NCBI GenBank assembly: GCA_963971575.1
Contig: OZ020616.1
Span: 186,001 to 250,000 of the forward strand
Source of the DNA: Liopterus haemorrhoidalis
Taxonomy: Eukaryota; Arthropoda; Insecta; Coleoptera; Dytiscidae
Direction: 5' to 3'
DNA length: 64,000 bases
Positions within the stretch are counted from its first letter, which is position 1. Each line of letters opens with the position of its first letter. The notes beneath the pieces were generated by a model, which was not told the DNA's origin, did no database searches, and was given only the letters and a program-made list of their open reading frames with translations. Positions 1-10,559 of the stretch are shown piece after piece. The position numbers and the translations under genes are program-made.

Positions 1-1130
1 ATCTTTAAGAGTAAACAAAGAGCAAACAAAACCCTTGAAAATGACAAAAAAAAAATGACAAACTGAAAAAGTTCTAAAAAATTTTTTTAGCTGTTCTTAA
101 ACAGTCAGTCGAAATTGTTGGTCTTACTCGCCACCATGTTGTTCTAAGTGTCAGGTCTTTGGTCCCCCAGATACCTGGAAAGACCCGATATACTTATAAC
201 AAGATGGGGGTGATGCCAAAATTCAACTGGCACCGTCTAAAAAAGTAACTAACTTTAAAAATTTGTATAACAAAAACTGAAAGTGATACAGAACTGGGGT
301 TAAATTTCTTTTAAATACACAGGTCTTCTTCAGTAAATAAAAACAAATAAATAAATATTTAAAACAGGAAATACAAAATGTTCAAAAAGTCTAAAATTCA
401 AAAATTCATGCCTCAAAAATGAAAAGGGATAAAGGCATGTGGTTTAAATATTTGGATTCCTAATGCGGCATTTCTACCAAAAATTTGTCTCAAAATTTAG
501 AACAGGGCCGGATGTACAAGCTATCAAAACATTTCAAAAATTCATGTCTTAAAAATGTGAAAATGAAAAAATTTTAAAAGAGACTGTATTTCTTACTTAT
601 GCTGAATTAAACTATAAAAAAAAATTGAGTTTCAAAAATTAAAACGAGGCCGTATTTATAAGCTATCAAATAGTGGAAATTTCAAAAATTCATCTCTCAA
701 AAATGAGAAGAAATAGAGCCATGCAGTTTCAATTTTTGTATTCCTTATCTCGCAGTTAGTCAAATATTTGGAGTCTCTCTCTCCTCCATTTCTCGTCCTT
801 CTCTTCTCCACCTATCCTCCATCTCTTCTCCAACTCTCTTCCATCTTTCCTCTTTAAATCTTGTTCAATATAAAAAAAAATAACATTTCAATCTTCCAGT
901 ATCGACCAAAATGTTTATTTTCCTTCGTAGATAATTACAATGATATCCACATTTGTGTTAACGTATCATATGCACTGTAATAGTCTTCCTCTTTGAAAAC
1001 AGAATCCTGAAATCCTTGTAAACTAGATTTTCAATCGGAGTATTTGTGCGATTCGCAATATTGCAGCAATTGTTGCCGTGTTCTTAGGGCCGCACTATTT
1101 TATGATAATTATTCCTGAAAAAAAAATAAT
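1..1130 (-). repeat. F-family repeat unit (copy 1, left arm)
   Basis: This is one copy of a roughly 1.1 kb interspersed unit, also found at 1701-2790, 38758-39840, 40431-41540 and 56270-57365, with a partial copy at 50160-50600. In the other orientation the unit runs from a conserved segment near ATTGCTGCAATATTGCG, through a polypurine tract (here polypyrimidine, 770-856), then several degenerate stretches resembling AAAATTCATGCCTCAAAAATG, to the GGTCTTTCC...GGGGACC dyad core (about 125-225 here). I see no coding potential. Confidence 0.85.
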
Positions 1131-1700
1131 AAGTCCCATCACCTGTAAAGGCATCTTGGGAAAGAGAAGGTAAATTTTCAGTTTCTAGACCGCCGGCCAT
1201 AGATATGAAAGTCACGTGGTCAATGTGACGTATGAACCGGTACTAGTGTCCCTGTATAAACCGGTTATCATTTTAAAATGAAGACCTGTACCCTATCATT
1301 ATCATTTTTATTATTATTTTTTTGAAAATTGCCACAAGTGTTTTCCACAGCACTCAGAGAGTGCTAGAGATAGAGAGCAAAAGAGATAGAGACCCCCGGT
1401 TTGGACTTTTGGAATCCCTATATATTGATTAGTGTATAAAAAATTTAGAATTTTAAATTTTAAAATAGGGCTGAATTAACAAAAAATTATAATTCAAAAA
1501 TTATCGAATTTCAAAACATTTTACATTTAAAACTATGAGGAAGAAATCTACGGTTTGAATTTTTGGAATGCTTGTATCTCGTTTAGTGGAAATTTAAAAT
1601 TTAAAACAGGGCCAGAATTATGATAAATAATAAAAACCAAAATAATAAAATATTTCTAATTTCAAAGGGGTTAAAATTTTGGGGCCATAACGTTTCAATT
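1131..1700 (-). repeat. F-unit linker with LINE 3'-tail fragment
   Basis: This links two F units and mirrors 39841-40430. At about 1300-1370 it carries a shortened antisense copy of the LINE tail: (ATT)n, then TTGCCACAAGTGTTTTCCAC and AGCACTCAGAGAGTGCT. Nearby are the segments GACCGCCGGCCATAGATATG and ACCGGTACTAGTGTCCC, which recur at 40300 and 56120. The rest is AT-rich F-like sequence. Confidence 0.7.
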
Positions 1701-2790
1701 CGGAATATCTTTAAGAGTAGGCAAACAAAACCCTTGAAAATGACAAAAAAAATGACAAACTGAAAAAGTTCTATAATATTTTTTTTAATTGTTCTTAAAC
1801 AGTCAGTCGAAATTGTTGGTCTTACTCGCCACCATGTTGTTCTAAGTGTCTGGTCTTTGGTCCCCCAGATACTTGGAAAGACCCGATATACTTATAACAA
1901 GATGGGGGTGATGCCAAAATTCAACAGGCACCGTCTAAAAAATTAAATTAACTTTAAAAAATTGTATAACAAAAACTGAAAGTGATACAGAACTGGGGTT
2001 TAATTTCTTTTAAATACACATGTCTTCTTCAGTAAATAAAAAAATAAATAAATATTTATAACAGGAAATACAAAATGTTCAAAAAGTCTAAAATTCAAAA
2101 ATTCATGCCTCAAAAATGAAAAGGGATAAAGGCATGCGGTTTCAATTTTTGGATTCCTAATGCCGCATTTCTACCAATAATTTGTCTCAAAATTTAGAAC
2201 AGGGCCGGATGTACAAGCTATTAAAACATTTCAAAAATTCATGTCTTAAAAATGTGAAAATGAAAAAATTTCAAAAAAGACTGTATTTCTTATGCTGAAT
2301 TAATCTATAAAAAAAATTGAGTTTCAAAAATTAAAACGAGGCCGTATTAATAAGCTATCAAATAGTGAAAATTTCAAAAATGGAAAGAAATAGAGCAGAA
2401 ATACAGTTTAAATTTATGTATTCCTTATCCCGCATTTAGTCATATATTTGGAGTCTCTCTCTCCTCCATTTCTCCTCCTTCTCTTCTCCACCTATCCTCC
2501 ATCTGTCCTCCATCTCTCCTGCAACTCTCCTCCATCTCTCTTCCATCTCTCCTTTTTAATTCTTGTTAAATATAAAAAAAAATAACATTTCAGTCTTCCA
2601 GTATCGACCAAAATGTTTATTTTCCTTCGTAGACATTTACAATGATATCCACATTGTGTTAACGTATCATATGCACTGTAATAGTTTTCCTCTTTGAAAA
2701 CAGAATCCTGAAATCCTTGTAAACTAGATTTTCAATCGGAATATTTGTGCGATTCGCAATATTGCAGCAATTATTCCTGAAAAAAATAAA
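1701..2790 (-). repeat. F-family repeat unit (copy 2, left arm)
   Basis: This is the second F unit of the arm, in tandem with copy 1 and separated by the 1131-1700 linker. It contains the dyad core near 1830-1925 and a polypyrimidine tract at about 2450-2556 that has more 12-bp steps than the copy-1 tract. Its mirror is 38758-39840. Confidence 0.85.
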
Positions 2791-3055
2791 TCCAGTAAAG
2801 AAAACTGGTCTTCAACATGTCGGATTTAAAGCACCTACAGATATGTCCCATTATCGGACCAAAAGCAACCCAATAATATGAACAAATCTTGTGGGATTTA
2901 TAAGGTTGGTAACACTACATCTGGTTATGAGTAAAAAATTCGTTCACTCGAAAAAAATACCCACTTCCAGAGAGCATTACCGGGTATTAGCACCCACATA
3001 AAATTCGACCATTATGTAAAATAACATGTGGTTGTAATACCCAAGAAAAATTGTG
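2791..3055. other. Unassigned arm sequence beside GC-rich block
   Basis: This sequence is found only in the two P0 arms (mirror about 38485-38750). It is AT-rich, and I see no repeat family, splice-site pair or coding frame. Confidence 0.6.
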
Positions 3056-3501
3056 TTAATTTAAAAATCTGGAAGTCTTGATTTGGTGGAAACTGCTTCT
3101 GTTGAATCTCGAGAAGACGCAACCATACCTAATTGCCTCTCCTGCGAGTGTTAGTAGGTCGAGCTGAAAGAGGAGGTGATCTTTCCTAACGGCGAACGTA
3201 ATTCTTTCCGGGGAAGGCGCAAGGAAAAAGCGAGTTACCCCCCACCCACCACAAACCCAAACAGGGAAAGAAATAACGTTCAACCGTATTGTATTCACAC
3301 AACAGAGCTGGTTCCTCCACGTCTATAGAAGAGTCCGTGGAGGGCTCCATTGTAAGCCATCGCCGCCCGATCCGATGCACATGGAAAGGGCTTGGGCTCC
3401 ACCGGAGGAATCGCGAGGGCAACGAACAACCTAGAGGAAAGAGGATGCTTGCCCAGAACAAAAACTTGTGCCCGCATTAAAGGGAATCCGAGTTTGCACA
3501 A
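3056..3501 (-). other. GC-rich conserved block G (left copy), unknown function
   Basis: About 450 bp with clearly higher GC than the rest of the arm. It holds four overlapping open frames of 63-91 codons: three on the minus strand (3056-3298, 3186-3461, 3295-3501) and one on the plus strand (3289-3480). All four translate identically in the right arm (38039-38484). I do not recognise any of the peptides; the 91-codon frame starts MFWASILFPLGC. A hairpin (CCTCCACG paired with CGTGGAGG, 14-nt loop) lies inside the block. It could be a structured RNA, an exon or UTR, or a fragment of an unknown element. Confidence 0.5.
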
Positions 3502-4789
3502 GTATCAAGGTAACCTGAAATGTTTACTTCTGACCTCAGGAATTTTAATCTAATATTAAAACAACAAAAAATGGCGTGAGTGTTTAAAGCAACTCACTAA
3601 AAGAAAAAATAGTGAAGTTTATTATAACTTCAAGAGATAAATTTTTTGAAGGCTCGTTCCTTCACTCGGTCGATCAGTTTATCTATCGAAAGATTCTTTA
3701 ACGACCGGCTTCCATAAGTTTTTGACTTTTACTGAATTTATTGTTTTATGAGCGCTACCCATCCGTTGGGTAGTTGGCCCCGTGATCAGGCGGTGTCAAA
3801 CGTCCCTTACCCTTGGCTATGCCTTGGGGGGAAACATCAGATCGTCCCGACCAGTAAAAAGACTCTACCAAATGAACAAAACTCATTCGTGACATCTTCG
3901 GTCACCTTCAGTCAACTAGTATCTCTCGTCTCCCTCGGCTAGGCCGTTAAGGTAGGGAAAAACTCGGAAGAGACTTGGTTAACCGGCGCCTACAATCCCT
4001 GAGACAGAAATAAACCATGTGTATCATGAAAAGCGCAGTGTATTTAGTGTTGTGGGTGTTTTGGTGAGATTTAACTACCAACTGAATAACCAAAAAGTTA
4101 CCAGTTGTTAGAACTCACCAGTCCTCTGAATTATCTGTCAGAATCAACTAGAATCTTTCTAGATAAAAGTCCAAATCTAAATCGACCCTAGTTAATAACA
4201 ACAGGCGCATCAAAGGGGGTGTAGTACCTATAGTTTATTTTTTGCAAAACCCAACAGAAACATACGCAGATGATCTGTGAGTGCCACAAGAAATAAACAC
4301 ACTTTCACACAAAGGTACCATGTGTGGAAGGATATTTAATTGGTCTACAAGCAAACCTTGCAGCATACAAAACAGACACACGATGGTTAGTTTGATTTAT
4401 CCATCTCTAACATACCTTTACTTCGGCTGATGTACAATTTAATAAACTTTTTTAAGGTGTCAAAGAAACAAATTCACCCTAAAAATGATTACAGACTGTA
4501 CAGACAGAATCAACTTGGATATAAGAGGCTTTTGATATTTGATAAAAGTATTACTTTCCCCCCGTTTCTCACGGAGGAAAAATATTTCAACATTTAAAAT
4601 TTATTTACATAAATGAATCCTACCTAAACTAAAATTTCTTTCAATTTGTGTTAAATTTTCTTTATTAAACATGCATTACTTTACTTTATTCAATCAAAAA
4701 ATCAAAAATCATGCATTTTATCAATAAAAAATCATTTATTTCTTTCTTAATCACTGTTGTTTTGCAAATTTGTTGGTCCTAAGCGACCT
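3502..4789. other. Single-family arm sequence with no recognised gene
   Basis: This is present only in the P0 arms (mirror about 36771-38038). It has moderate GC for this window. The frame 3748-3942 (64 codons) is the only notable one here and I do not recognise it. The sequence around TACCCATCCGTTGGGTAG is a short dyad. I looked for LTR-type ends and a primer-binding site and saw none. Confidence 0.45.
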
Positions 4790-5235
4790 GTGTGTGGTAC
4801 AAAGGGGTAGTTTTAAGGGGCAGCACTAGCTAGCCCCCCAAAACAATAAATGCGCCCCCAAAGTACGCGTGTGCTTGTACCTAAGTACTGTTTGTGTTTG
4901 TGTTACCAGGGACGTGCCCTAGATGGCAGCACTAGCTAACCAAACAGGGCACAAATTGGCTGTCCTCATGGTAAGCGTGTGTGATTTTATTTTTTAATAT
5001 TTTCATGCACATGCATTGTTTTTATATGTATGTGTATTTGTCTGTGTGTACGAGTGTTTGTTACTCAGAGTATGCCCTAAGGGGTAGCACTAGCTTCCCC
5101 CCCCAAGACAATTAAAGACCACTCCGAAGTAAGCGTGTGGGAATTTAATTTTGCTTTAGTTGGGGTGTGTTTTAAGCGGTAGCTTTAAGCTTCCCACCCA
5201 AGACACGATACAGGCTACCCCAAGGAAAAGCGAAA
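4790..5235. repeat. Four diverged copies of a GC-rich roughly 70-bp motif (left arm)
   Basis: Four related segments follow one another. Each runs from a stretch like GGGGCAGCACTAGCTAGCCC, through AAGACAATAAA-type sequence, to CCCCAAAGTA or TAAGCGTGTG. They start near 4800, 4910, 5070 and 5165. CA/GT-rich spacers separate them. The array is mirrored at 36305-36770. Three copies end in GTAAGCGTGTG or a near match, which resembles a splice donor, but no partner acceptor is evident. Confidence 0.6.
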
Positions 5236-5584
5236 TTCAAATTTAAAAACTCAAAAATATTTAAAAAATTATAATTGGATTCGAAGATCTAAAGAAATTA
5301 TATACAAAAATGAATTATCTTAAAATTGTGTCTATAAATTTGAGAATAAAAGATTCTCTAAAAGTTCTAAAGGAGAATCTAAATTTAACTAAATTTGACT
5401 AATTAAAAATTTGACTAAAAATTTGAAGCTAAAGATACTACTGAAAAAAATTATCTCAAAACATTGACTAAAAAATGTACTCAAAAATCGGTCTAAAAAA
5501 CGAATGCTAAAATATTGACTTAAAAGTTTAACTATTTAAATTGACTCTAAAAATTTCCTAACACATAAGAAAACAATTTAAAAA

Positions 5585-5585
<1 letters not shown>

Positions 5586-5622
<37 letters not shown>
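5586..5622. repeat. (TG)n microsatellite, left arm
   Basis: A pure TG run of about 37 bp. Its mirror partner in the right arm (35931-35952) is about 22 bp, so this tract has changed length since the arms formed. Confidence 0.95.
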
Positions 5623-5625
<3 letters not shown>

Positions 5626-5839
5626 CATATATATAAAAAAGGTACCAAAAAAATTTTTATTTTCTCTTAAAAAAACTGATTCTAAAATATTGGCTTTAGG
5701 TTAATGAAGTCAATATTTTACGTGATGACCTGAAAATAAAAAACTGCTCAAATTCGAGCCGACAATATTAAAAAATATTGTCCCTTATCTGTTTCTTTCT
5801 TAATTCTAGCATGCAAAATTACTGTGTGCCTTTTTAGTG

Positions 5840-6540
5840 TGTCATGAAAATGCCTCAAATATATCCAGTCAGCCTTAGTAAATTAACGTCCATTACAAAT
5901 AAGAATGCAGTAGCAAACGCTGCAAAACGAAAACGATTTACAGCAAATACTATATATATATAAAATGAATTATTTGAAAATTTAAATAATAATACGATAA
6001 CAATTAGGTTATCGACACAAATTCCATACAAAGGATATTTTGAATTTGAAATATTAATTTTTAAAAATCATATAAAATATTTAAAAATGGTTTAAAACCC
6101 CAAACAGAATCATTATTTCACCAGAATTAATGTCTGTAATAAATAATGTAACGATTATTTTAACAAGATTTGTTAATTGCAAGAGATGATGCATTCTTAA
6201 TTGAAATAAACTACAGAAACATTTCTACTTAACGGTTTTACACGGCTGTTTTAGTTCTCCGATGTCCTATTGGTTCTTTTCCCGTTTCGTCCTCGTCCTG
6301 GTTGGTTCCTTATCCTGGTTGGTTCTTTATCCTGCTTGGCTCCTGTCCTAATTGGTTCCTTATTCCAGTTGGTCCTTATCCAAGTCCTTTGGGATCTACA
6401 AATAATTAAAATTCATTAAAAATAAATAAATAAAAATAATAGGTTCCAAACGCTTAGTAGCAGCGTATAAGGGGCAGAGAAGGTAAGCTCTCAATTTCTA
6501 GACCGGCGGCCATAGATATGAAAGTCAAATAAAAAAAATC
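5840..6540 (-). repeat. K cassette, partial copy without the exon block
   Basis: This is one of six copies of a composite cassette. The others are near 24600-25965 (+), 28800-30125 (-), 30360-31315 (-), 33170-34150 (+) and 35035-35720 (+). Shared landmarks are GGACGTTAATTTACTAAGG, GCAAAACGAAAACGA, a 17-bp minisatellite and TTTCATATCTATGGCCG. This copy and its mirror at 35035 lack the 96-bp exon-like block found in the other four. Confidence 0.85.
6268..6385 (-). repeat. 17-bp minisatellite (AAGGAACCAACCAGGAT-type), left arm
   Basis: On the minus strand, units of the form AAGGAACCAACCAGGAT repeat with variation. This copy has one unit more than its mirror at about 35175-35285. Related arrays lie at about 24745-24860 and 29873-29985. 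All frames are broken by stops. Confidence 0.8.
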
Positions 6541-6572
6541 AGCTGTGGCCACCACAGGACCGACCGCCATCA

Positions 6573-7012
6573 TAAAGTACTTATATAAATTACATTCTAG
6601 CAGCAGAGTAGAAATAACTTGGCCTAATATTTTCTAACAGAGATATTATTTATCATGACCATGGAAACGTTACATATAAGTATGAAAAAATTTCGAAAAA
6701 TTTTACAGAAATTATTTGAAATTTTTCGTTTTATCAAAAAACGTCTCAAATAAAAGTTATTAATTATTGCTTTTATAGCAACTTTGGGTCAATACATTTT
6801 TTCGAAATATTTTTCTGTTGTGAAATATTCACCAAAATCTTAAAATCTACACGAGTAACCTCTCATTTTTAGTCAACCGATTTTTACCAAAAGTTGATCA
6901 ACTCGTGCCATTGATGCCAAAAGCTTAAATATGAAGTTTCATAAAAATCCTTTTAGCCGTTTTTGCTCTGCACGTGTACACTGACACACGGACAGACAGA
7001 CAGACAGACGGA
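6573..7012 (-). mobile_element. P-family TIR element, truncated at the palindrome breakpoint
   Basis: It begins with the terminal motif ACCGACCGCCA (6573) and matches the full-length element at 34420-35012 in reverse. It stops inside the GACA/GACG microsatellite at about 7012, where similarity between the P0 arms also ends. The other TIR, present on the right side, is missing here. Confidence 0.75.
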
Positions 7013-7111
7013 CGGTGTCAATTTGGGATGTAAATGGTAATACAACTCGTCCATCAACATCTAATAAACGGAATCATTGTATTAATGGCTTAGGTTTTAA
7101 TATAAAAGAAT

Positions 7112-7355
7112 CTATTATTTTTATATCAAACTGGATCTAATAATCCAATAGGAAGTAACAGAAATATTGATAAAATTCCTTTTCATCCTTATTTTTCTTT
7201 TAAAGGATTTATTATATTATTAATAACTTTTAACTATTTTAACATTACTAAATCCTTATTTACTAGGAGACCCAGATAATTTTATTCCAGCAAACCCATT
7301 AGTTACCCCAATTCATATTCAACCGGAATGATACTTTTTATTTGCTTATGCAATA
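7112..7355 (+). pseudogene. cytb: Nuclear mitochondrial insert: cytochrome b fragment
   Basis: Translation gives recognisable cytochrome b: [12 protein letters not shown] at the start, [13 protein letters not shown] in the middle, and [15 protein letters not shown] then IHIQPEWYFLFAYAI at the end. The Trp in QPEW is TGA, and a Ser position is AGA, as expected under the invertebrate mitochondrial code. The reading frame shifts by +1 near 7222-7230, and the segment after FSFK appears shortened. This is a piece of a roughly 380-residue protein of complex III. It has no start or stop and cannot be expressed under the nuclear code. It begins about 100 bp from the P0 left-arm breakpoint. Confidence 0.93.
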
Positions 7356-7419
7356 AATTTCGCTTCAAAATAATTTATTTTGCAAAAATAAAAAATTGAT
7401 CGTTAATCCACGTACCAAG

Positions 7420-7625
7420 GGCTTTCATTTGATACCCTACTCAGAATTTAAAAAAATATTTTTTTTTCGATGAGCAGATATTTGTTTATATTTTTAGGGG
7501 GATATGTTTTTTAGATGTTTTAGTATTTTTCCTATGGGCGAGTCAAAGAGTTGTATAAGCATGCCAAATTTCAACTTTCTAGGTTTAGGCGTTTGGCTAC
7601 AATTTTTTCCGAACAGGCCTTTAAC
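7420..7625 (+). repeat. S-family repeat (GCATGCCAAATTTCA module)
   Basis: This is a diverged copy of a dispersed module with landmarks TTTCATTTGATACCC, GAGTTGTATAAGCATGCC and GCGTTTGGCTACAATTT. Closer relatives lie at about 25950-26230 (-) and 28540-28790 (+), and short pieces at 9190, 22630, 22730, 48430 and 63310. The 62-codon frame here is a by-product of the repeat. Confidence 0.75.
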
Positions 7626-7750
7626 ACAAAAATTATACATTTCAGACATATTTTTTGCAAAATAACCATTCTAAGTTCCATAAGGGCATTTAAGCATAAA
7701 AACTTTGAAAAATATAAATTAAAATATTTATTTTTGTAAAAAGAACTTAC

Positions 7751-7965
7751 CAAGTTCAGGGGAGCAATTTTGCCAAATCCTTCGCCGACAGCATCCCCCT
7801 CTACTTCTAGGGCACTAGCACTCGCTCACTCACGAAGGGCTATTAACACCAGGTATCGGCACGACACCAAAAAAAATAAAATAAACTAGGAGGAAGCCGA
7901 TTAAATTCGGAAATAATAAACGGTGCACAACACTAACTTCTTTAGTTTAAGGTCTTCTCGGACCA
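7751..7965 (-). other. Exon-like segment with a splice donor, repeat-borne
   Basis: On the minus strand an open stretch reading ALEVEGDAVGEGFGKIAP ends at a consensus donor (CTTG|GTAAGT, junction at 7751/7750). A diverged copy at 21336-21475 keeps both the open frame (ALEVEGVAVGEG) and the donor. This copy has about 80 extra bp near 7810-7890. The protein is not recognised. It may be an exon captured by a transposon, or the 5' part of an element's own gene. Confidence 0.4.
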
Positions 7966-8512
7966 ATCACGAACTAACAAAAAAAAAACCTGAAACAGCA
8001 AATAAAATATTAGTAACAGAATCACTATTTAAACATTGTTTTTATAAATAATAGCAAGTTATAAACAATTTTATTTACTAGATCACAACGTTTTGGCAAC
8101 GAATTTAATCTACAAGTGAATCGCACGACGTTTTTTGTACAACTGTTCACCGATAATTGGTATCTTATGATATATTAATTGCTAATTTATCAGTTATGTA
8201 ATTTTTAAACCGGCTAATTAGACGATTCAAAATTAATGGTCTTATGCGATTTGACAATGCCACGTAAATTCTAATTACAATATTTATTTTGCGTATAAAA
8301 ATAATTAATTAAAAAATTGTTAATACCAATTTTAACACGCTATTTTTGGCTATTAGAAACCAAAGGGCCTACCTTATTGTTGTATTAAACTAACAATGCA
8401 TTTCAAAATATTTTTTGTAAATCAATTTCAACAATATTTGTTATAAAAAATATTATCAATTTTTTTCTACCCACAAAATATAACATATTGTAAAATTATT
8501 TTTTGTTTATAA
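7966..8512. other. AT-rich stretch, nothing identified
   Basis: Very AT-rich with homopolymer runs. No repeat family shared with the rest of the window, no RNA gene and no credible coding frame were seen. Confidence 0.6.
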
Positions 8513-8520
8513 ATCTAAGT

Positions 8521-9079
8521 CAGCGGTTCTAAAACTGGGGTCTGCGTAGCCTTTACCAGGGGTCCGGAAAACAATTTTGACATTAACTTTACATCCCCCA
8601 ATTTTTCACTTTTATTCAAATAACTCATTTAAAAAAATCCTACATGGTCAAAACTTTTTGTATTTGTTGCTATATAACTAGTTATTGATCAAACTAAACA
8701 ATAATTAGTAAAAATTATTTACAGAAAACATATTTTAATAAGATCTATTTTGACCAATATTTGAACAAGAAATGTTTGTATGAGTTGTATTATGATTTAA
8801 ACTTTTTAAATTCATTTAATTACTATTTGTATTCATTTTATGTTTTTTATTCTATATGCTAATAAAAATGTTTATCTTTATAAATGCGCAAGACCATTTA
8901 TTTAAATAACCAGCGATACATTTTTATCAATATGTATTATAACGTAGTGCCTATGAGATTATTGAGCCAGAAATTAAGTCTCAAGAACGACGTAAAATGC
9001 CTAGGGTTGGGATGGGGTCCGCAAAAAAAAATATTGTTCAAGAGGGGGTCCTCGGACCACATAAGTTTAAGGACCCCTT
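8521..9079 (+). mobile_element. Non-autonomous hAT element with 8-bp target duplication (hAT-1)
   Basis: The left end CAGCGGTTCTAAAACT and the right end AGTTTAAGGACCCCTT are imperfect terminal inverted repeats of the hAT type. ATCTAAGT flanks both sides (8513-8520 and 9080-9087), a perfect 8-bp duplication as expected for hAT transposition. The 559-bp interior has no transposase; the 73-codon frame at 8884 is not meaningful. A truncated sister lies at 22880-23130 in the opposite orientation. Confidence 0.88.
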
Positions 9080-9119
9080 ATCTAAGTCACAAGGCCTTTA
9101 ATTAAGCCCTACTCAAAGT

Positions 9120-9600
9120 TTTAAAAATATATTTTTTCGAGAAATATTTATTCCAACATAATTTTCTATGTGGATCAAAAAACTGTATATGCAAGCCAAA
9201 ATTCAACTCTATAGGTCCCGATATTTGACCACAAGTACTACCGTACAGACAGACAGATACACGACTCATACCTTTGCCCTAATACCTTTAAACACGTGAA
9301 GTATGTAATGTTTTATATAAATTTATTTGGAAAGAAAAATTGAATAAATCAACTTTTATCGAAGAAATAAACAGACAGACGGGCACATGAATGATGGTTT
9401 AAGGTTTCTTGACCATACCTACGAAACCCCAATTACTTTAAAAAGTATAGTATGTAACGTTTTATATAAATTTATTTAGGAAAAAAATTTAATACCTAGT
9501 TTCTACCCAACAGACGGACACAAAGAGTTTCTTGGTTATTCATACGAAACCCTAAAGACGCATTTAAAAACATGTAATATGAAATATTTAAAGAAGTGGG
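9120..9600 (+). repeat. S-related tandem units with CAGACAGAC starts
   Basis: After an S-module piece (about 9190), three units of roughly 125-140 bp start at about 9246, 9370 and 9511. Each opens with CAGACAGAC or similar and includes CATACCTACGAAACCC-like sequence, followed by GTATGTAATGTTTTATAT in the first two. A run of G at 9598-9607 ends the block. Confidence 0.65.
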
Positions 9601-10290
9601 GGGGGGGCATATCTGGAAAAGAAAATTGAACAACCTTCGCCAGAGGGAAGACCTCACAAAAAGTTGAGGTATTATATTAGTCAAAATCTAAGTATAAAGA
9701 AAGACCTGACAGTTAAGAGATCAAGACGGACTTTTCAGGGGTTAAGAGATCACGTTTTGAATGTTACCTTTTCAATTATGAACTTATTATTTCTTTTTAA
9801 ATTTCCTCAAAGCCAACTAGGGCTATTGGAAATATATTACATATATTTCCAATATTGTAAGAAATTGTTCGTATGGGATTAATGTAATTGAAGAAATGCA
9901 CCTTTATGCCCTTTGCACAATTGGCCTTTACCCCTATATTTCAAGAAATCAACCAGGTCCCGGGTTCATTTCCCGCCGAGCGCCGGATCATCTTGTCCTA
10001 TTCAATATACATTTAAACAATTACAGCTAATGCCGCCGGTACGAACCCAAATAAAAGCAGTTTACAAATAAAAACACATATTACATGTTAAGAAAAAATG
10101 CGCTGAAGCCCGTAAATAACTGCCTCTGCCTGTCACAACTTTTTTAAAGATATTTGCCTCTTTGTTAAACTTTCTTCATGCATGAAAATTTCACAGCTTG
10201 CAAACAAATCACACTTTTATCAAGACTTTTTAAGAAGACGACCATCAAAATATATATTTTTATACTTGACCACATTAAAACTTAAAATAA
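9601..10290. other. Low-information region with a possible decayed SINE
   Basis: Mostly unassigned. At about 9955-9990 the segment GGTCCCGGGTTCATTTCCCG, followed by CCGAGCGCCGG, resembles the T-arm/B-box part of a tRNA-derived SINE, but no A box could be placed with confidence. The 72-codon frame at 9664 is not recognised. Confidence 0.35.
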
Positions 10291-10294
10291 AAAT

Positions 10295-10365
10295 CAGCTG
10301 TGGTCACTACAGGACCGACCGCCATTACAAAGTACTTGTATAAAATACATTCGTTTACATTACTA
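10295..10365 (-). mobile_element. P-family terminal fragment
   Basis: AATCAGCTGTGGTCACTACAG followed by GACCGACCGCCAT matches the outer end and flank of the P-family element seen at 6540-6600, 17720-17765 and 34990-35035. Only the terminal portion is present. Confidence 0.65.
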
Positions 10366-10559
10366 AGTTGTTAGTTATTGCTTTTATAACAACTTTTGTT
10401 AAATAAATTATTATTATGCAAAATCTTGAAAAAAAATAATGAATTTATGTTTAGGAAATCAGATCGTACTGTGCTCTTTCGGCGTGTCTTAAAAATGTCA
10501 TAACTGAACTAAATAAAAAAAGATTTTTTTTTATATTTTGGGCCTATGCCCCTATTGAC

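Larger units (their letters stand above)
1..7012. repeat. Left arm of giant inverted repeat P0
   Basis: This stretch reappears in reverse complement at 34558-41537. Paired positions sum to 41538 at the outer end (1 with 41537), 41540 around 3056/38484 and 41570 near 6971/34599, so there are only about 32 bp of net indels over 7 kb. Four reading frames near 3.1-3.5 kb translate identically in both arms. The inner end falls inside a GACA-type microsatellite of a P-family element. The arm runs off the left edge, so its true length is unknown. Confidence 0.93.
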
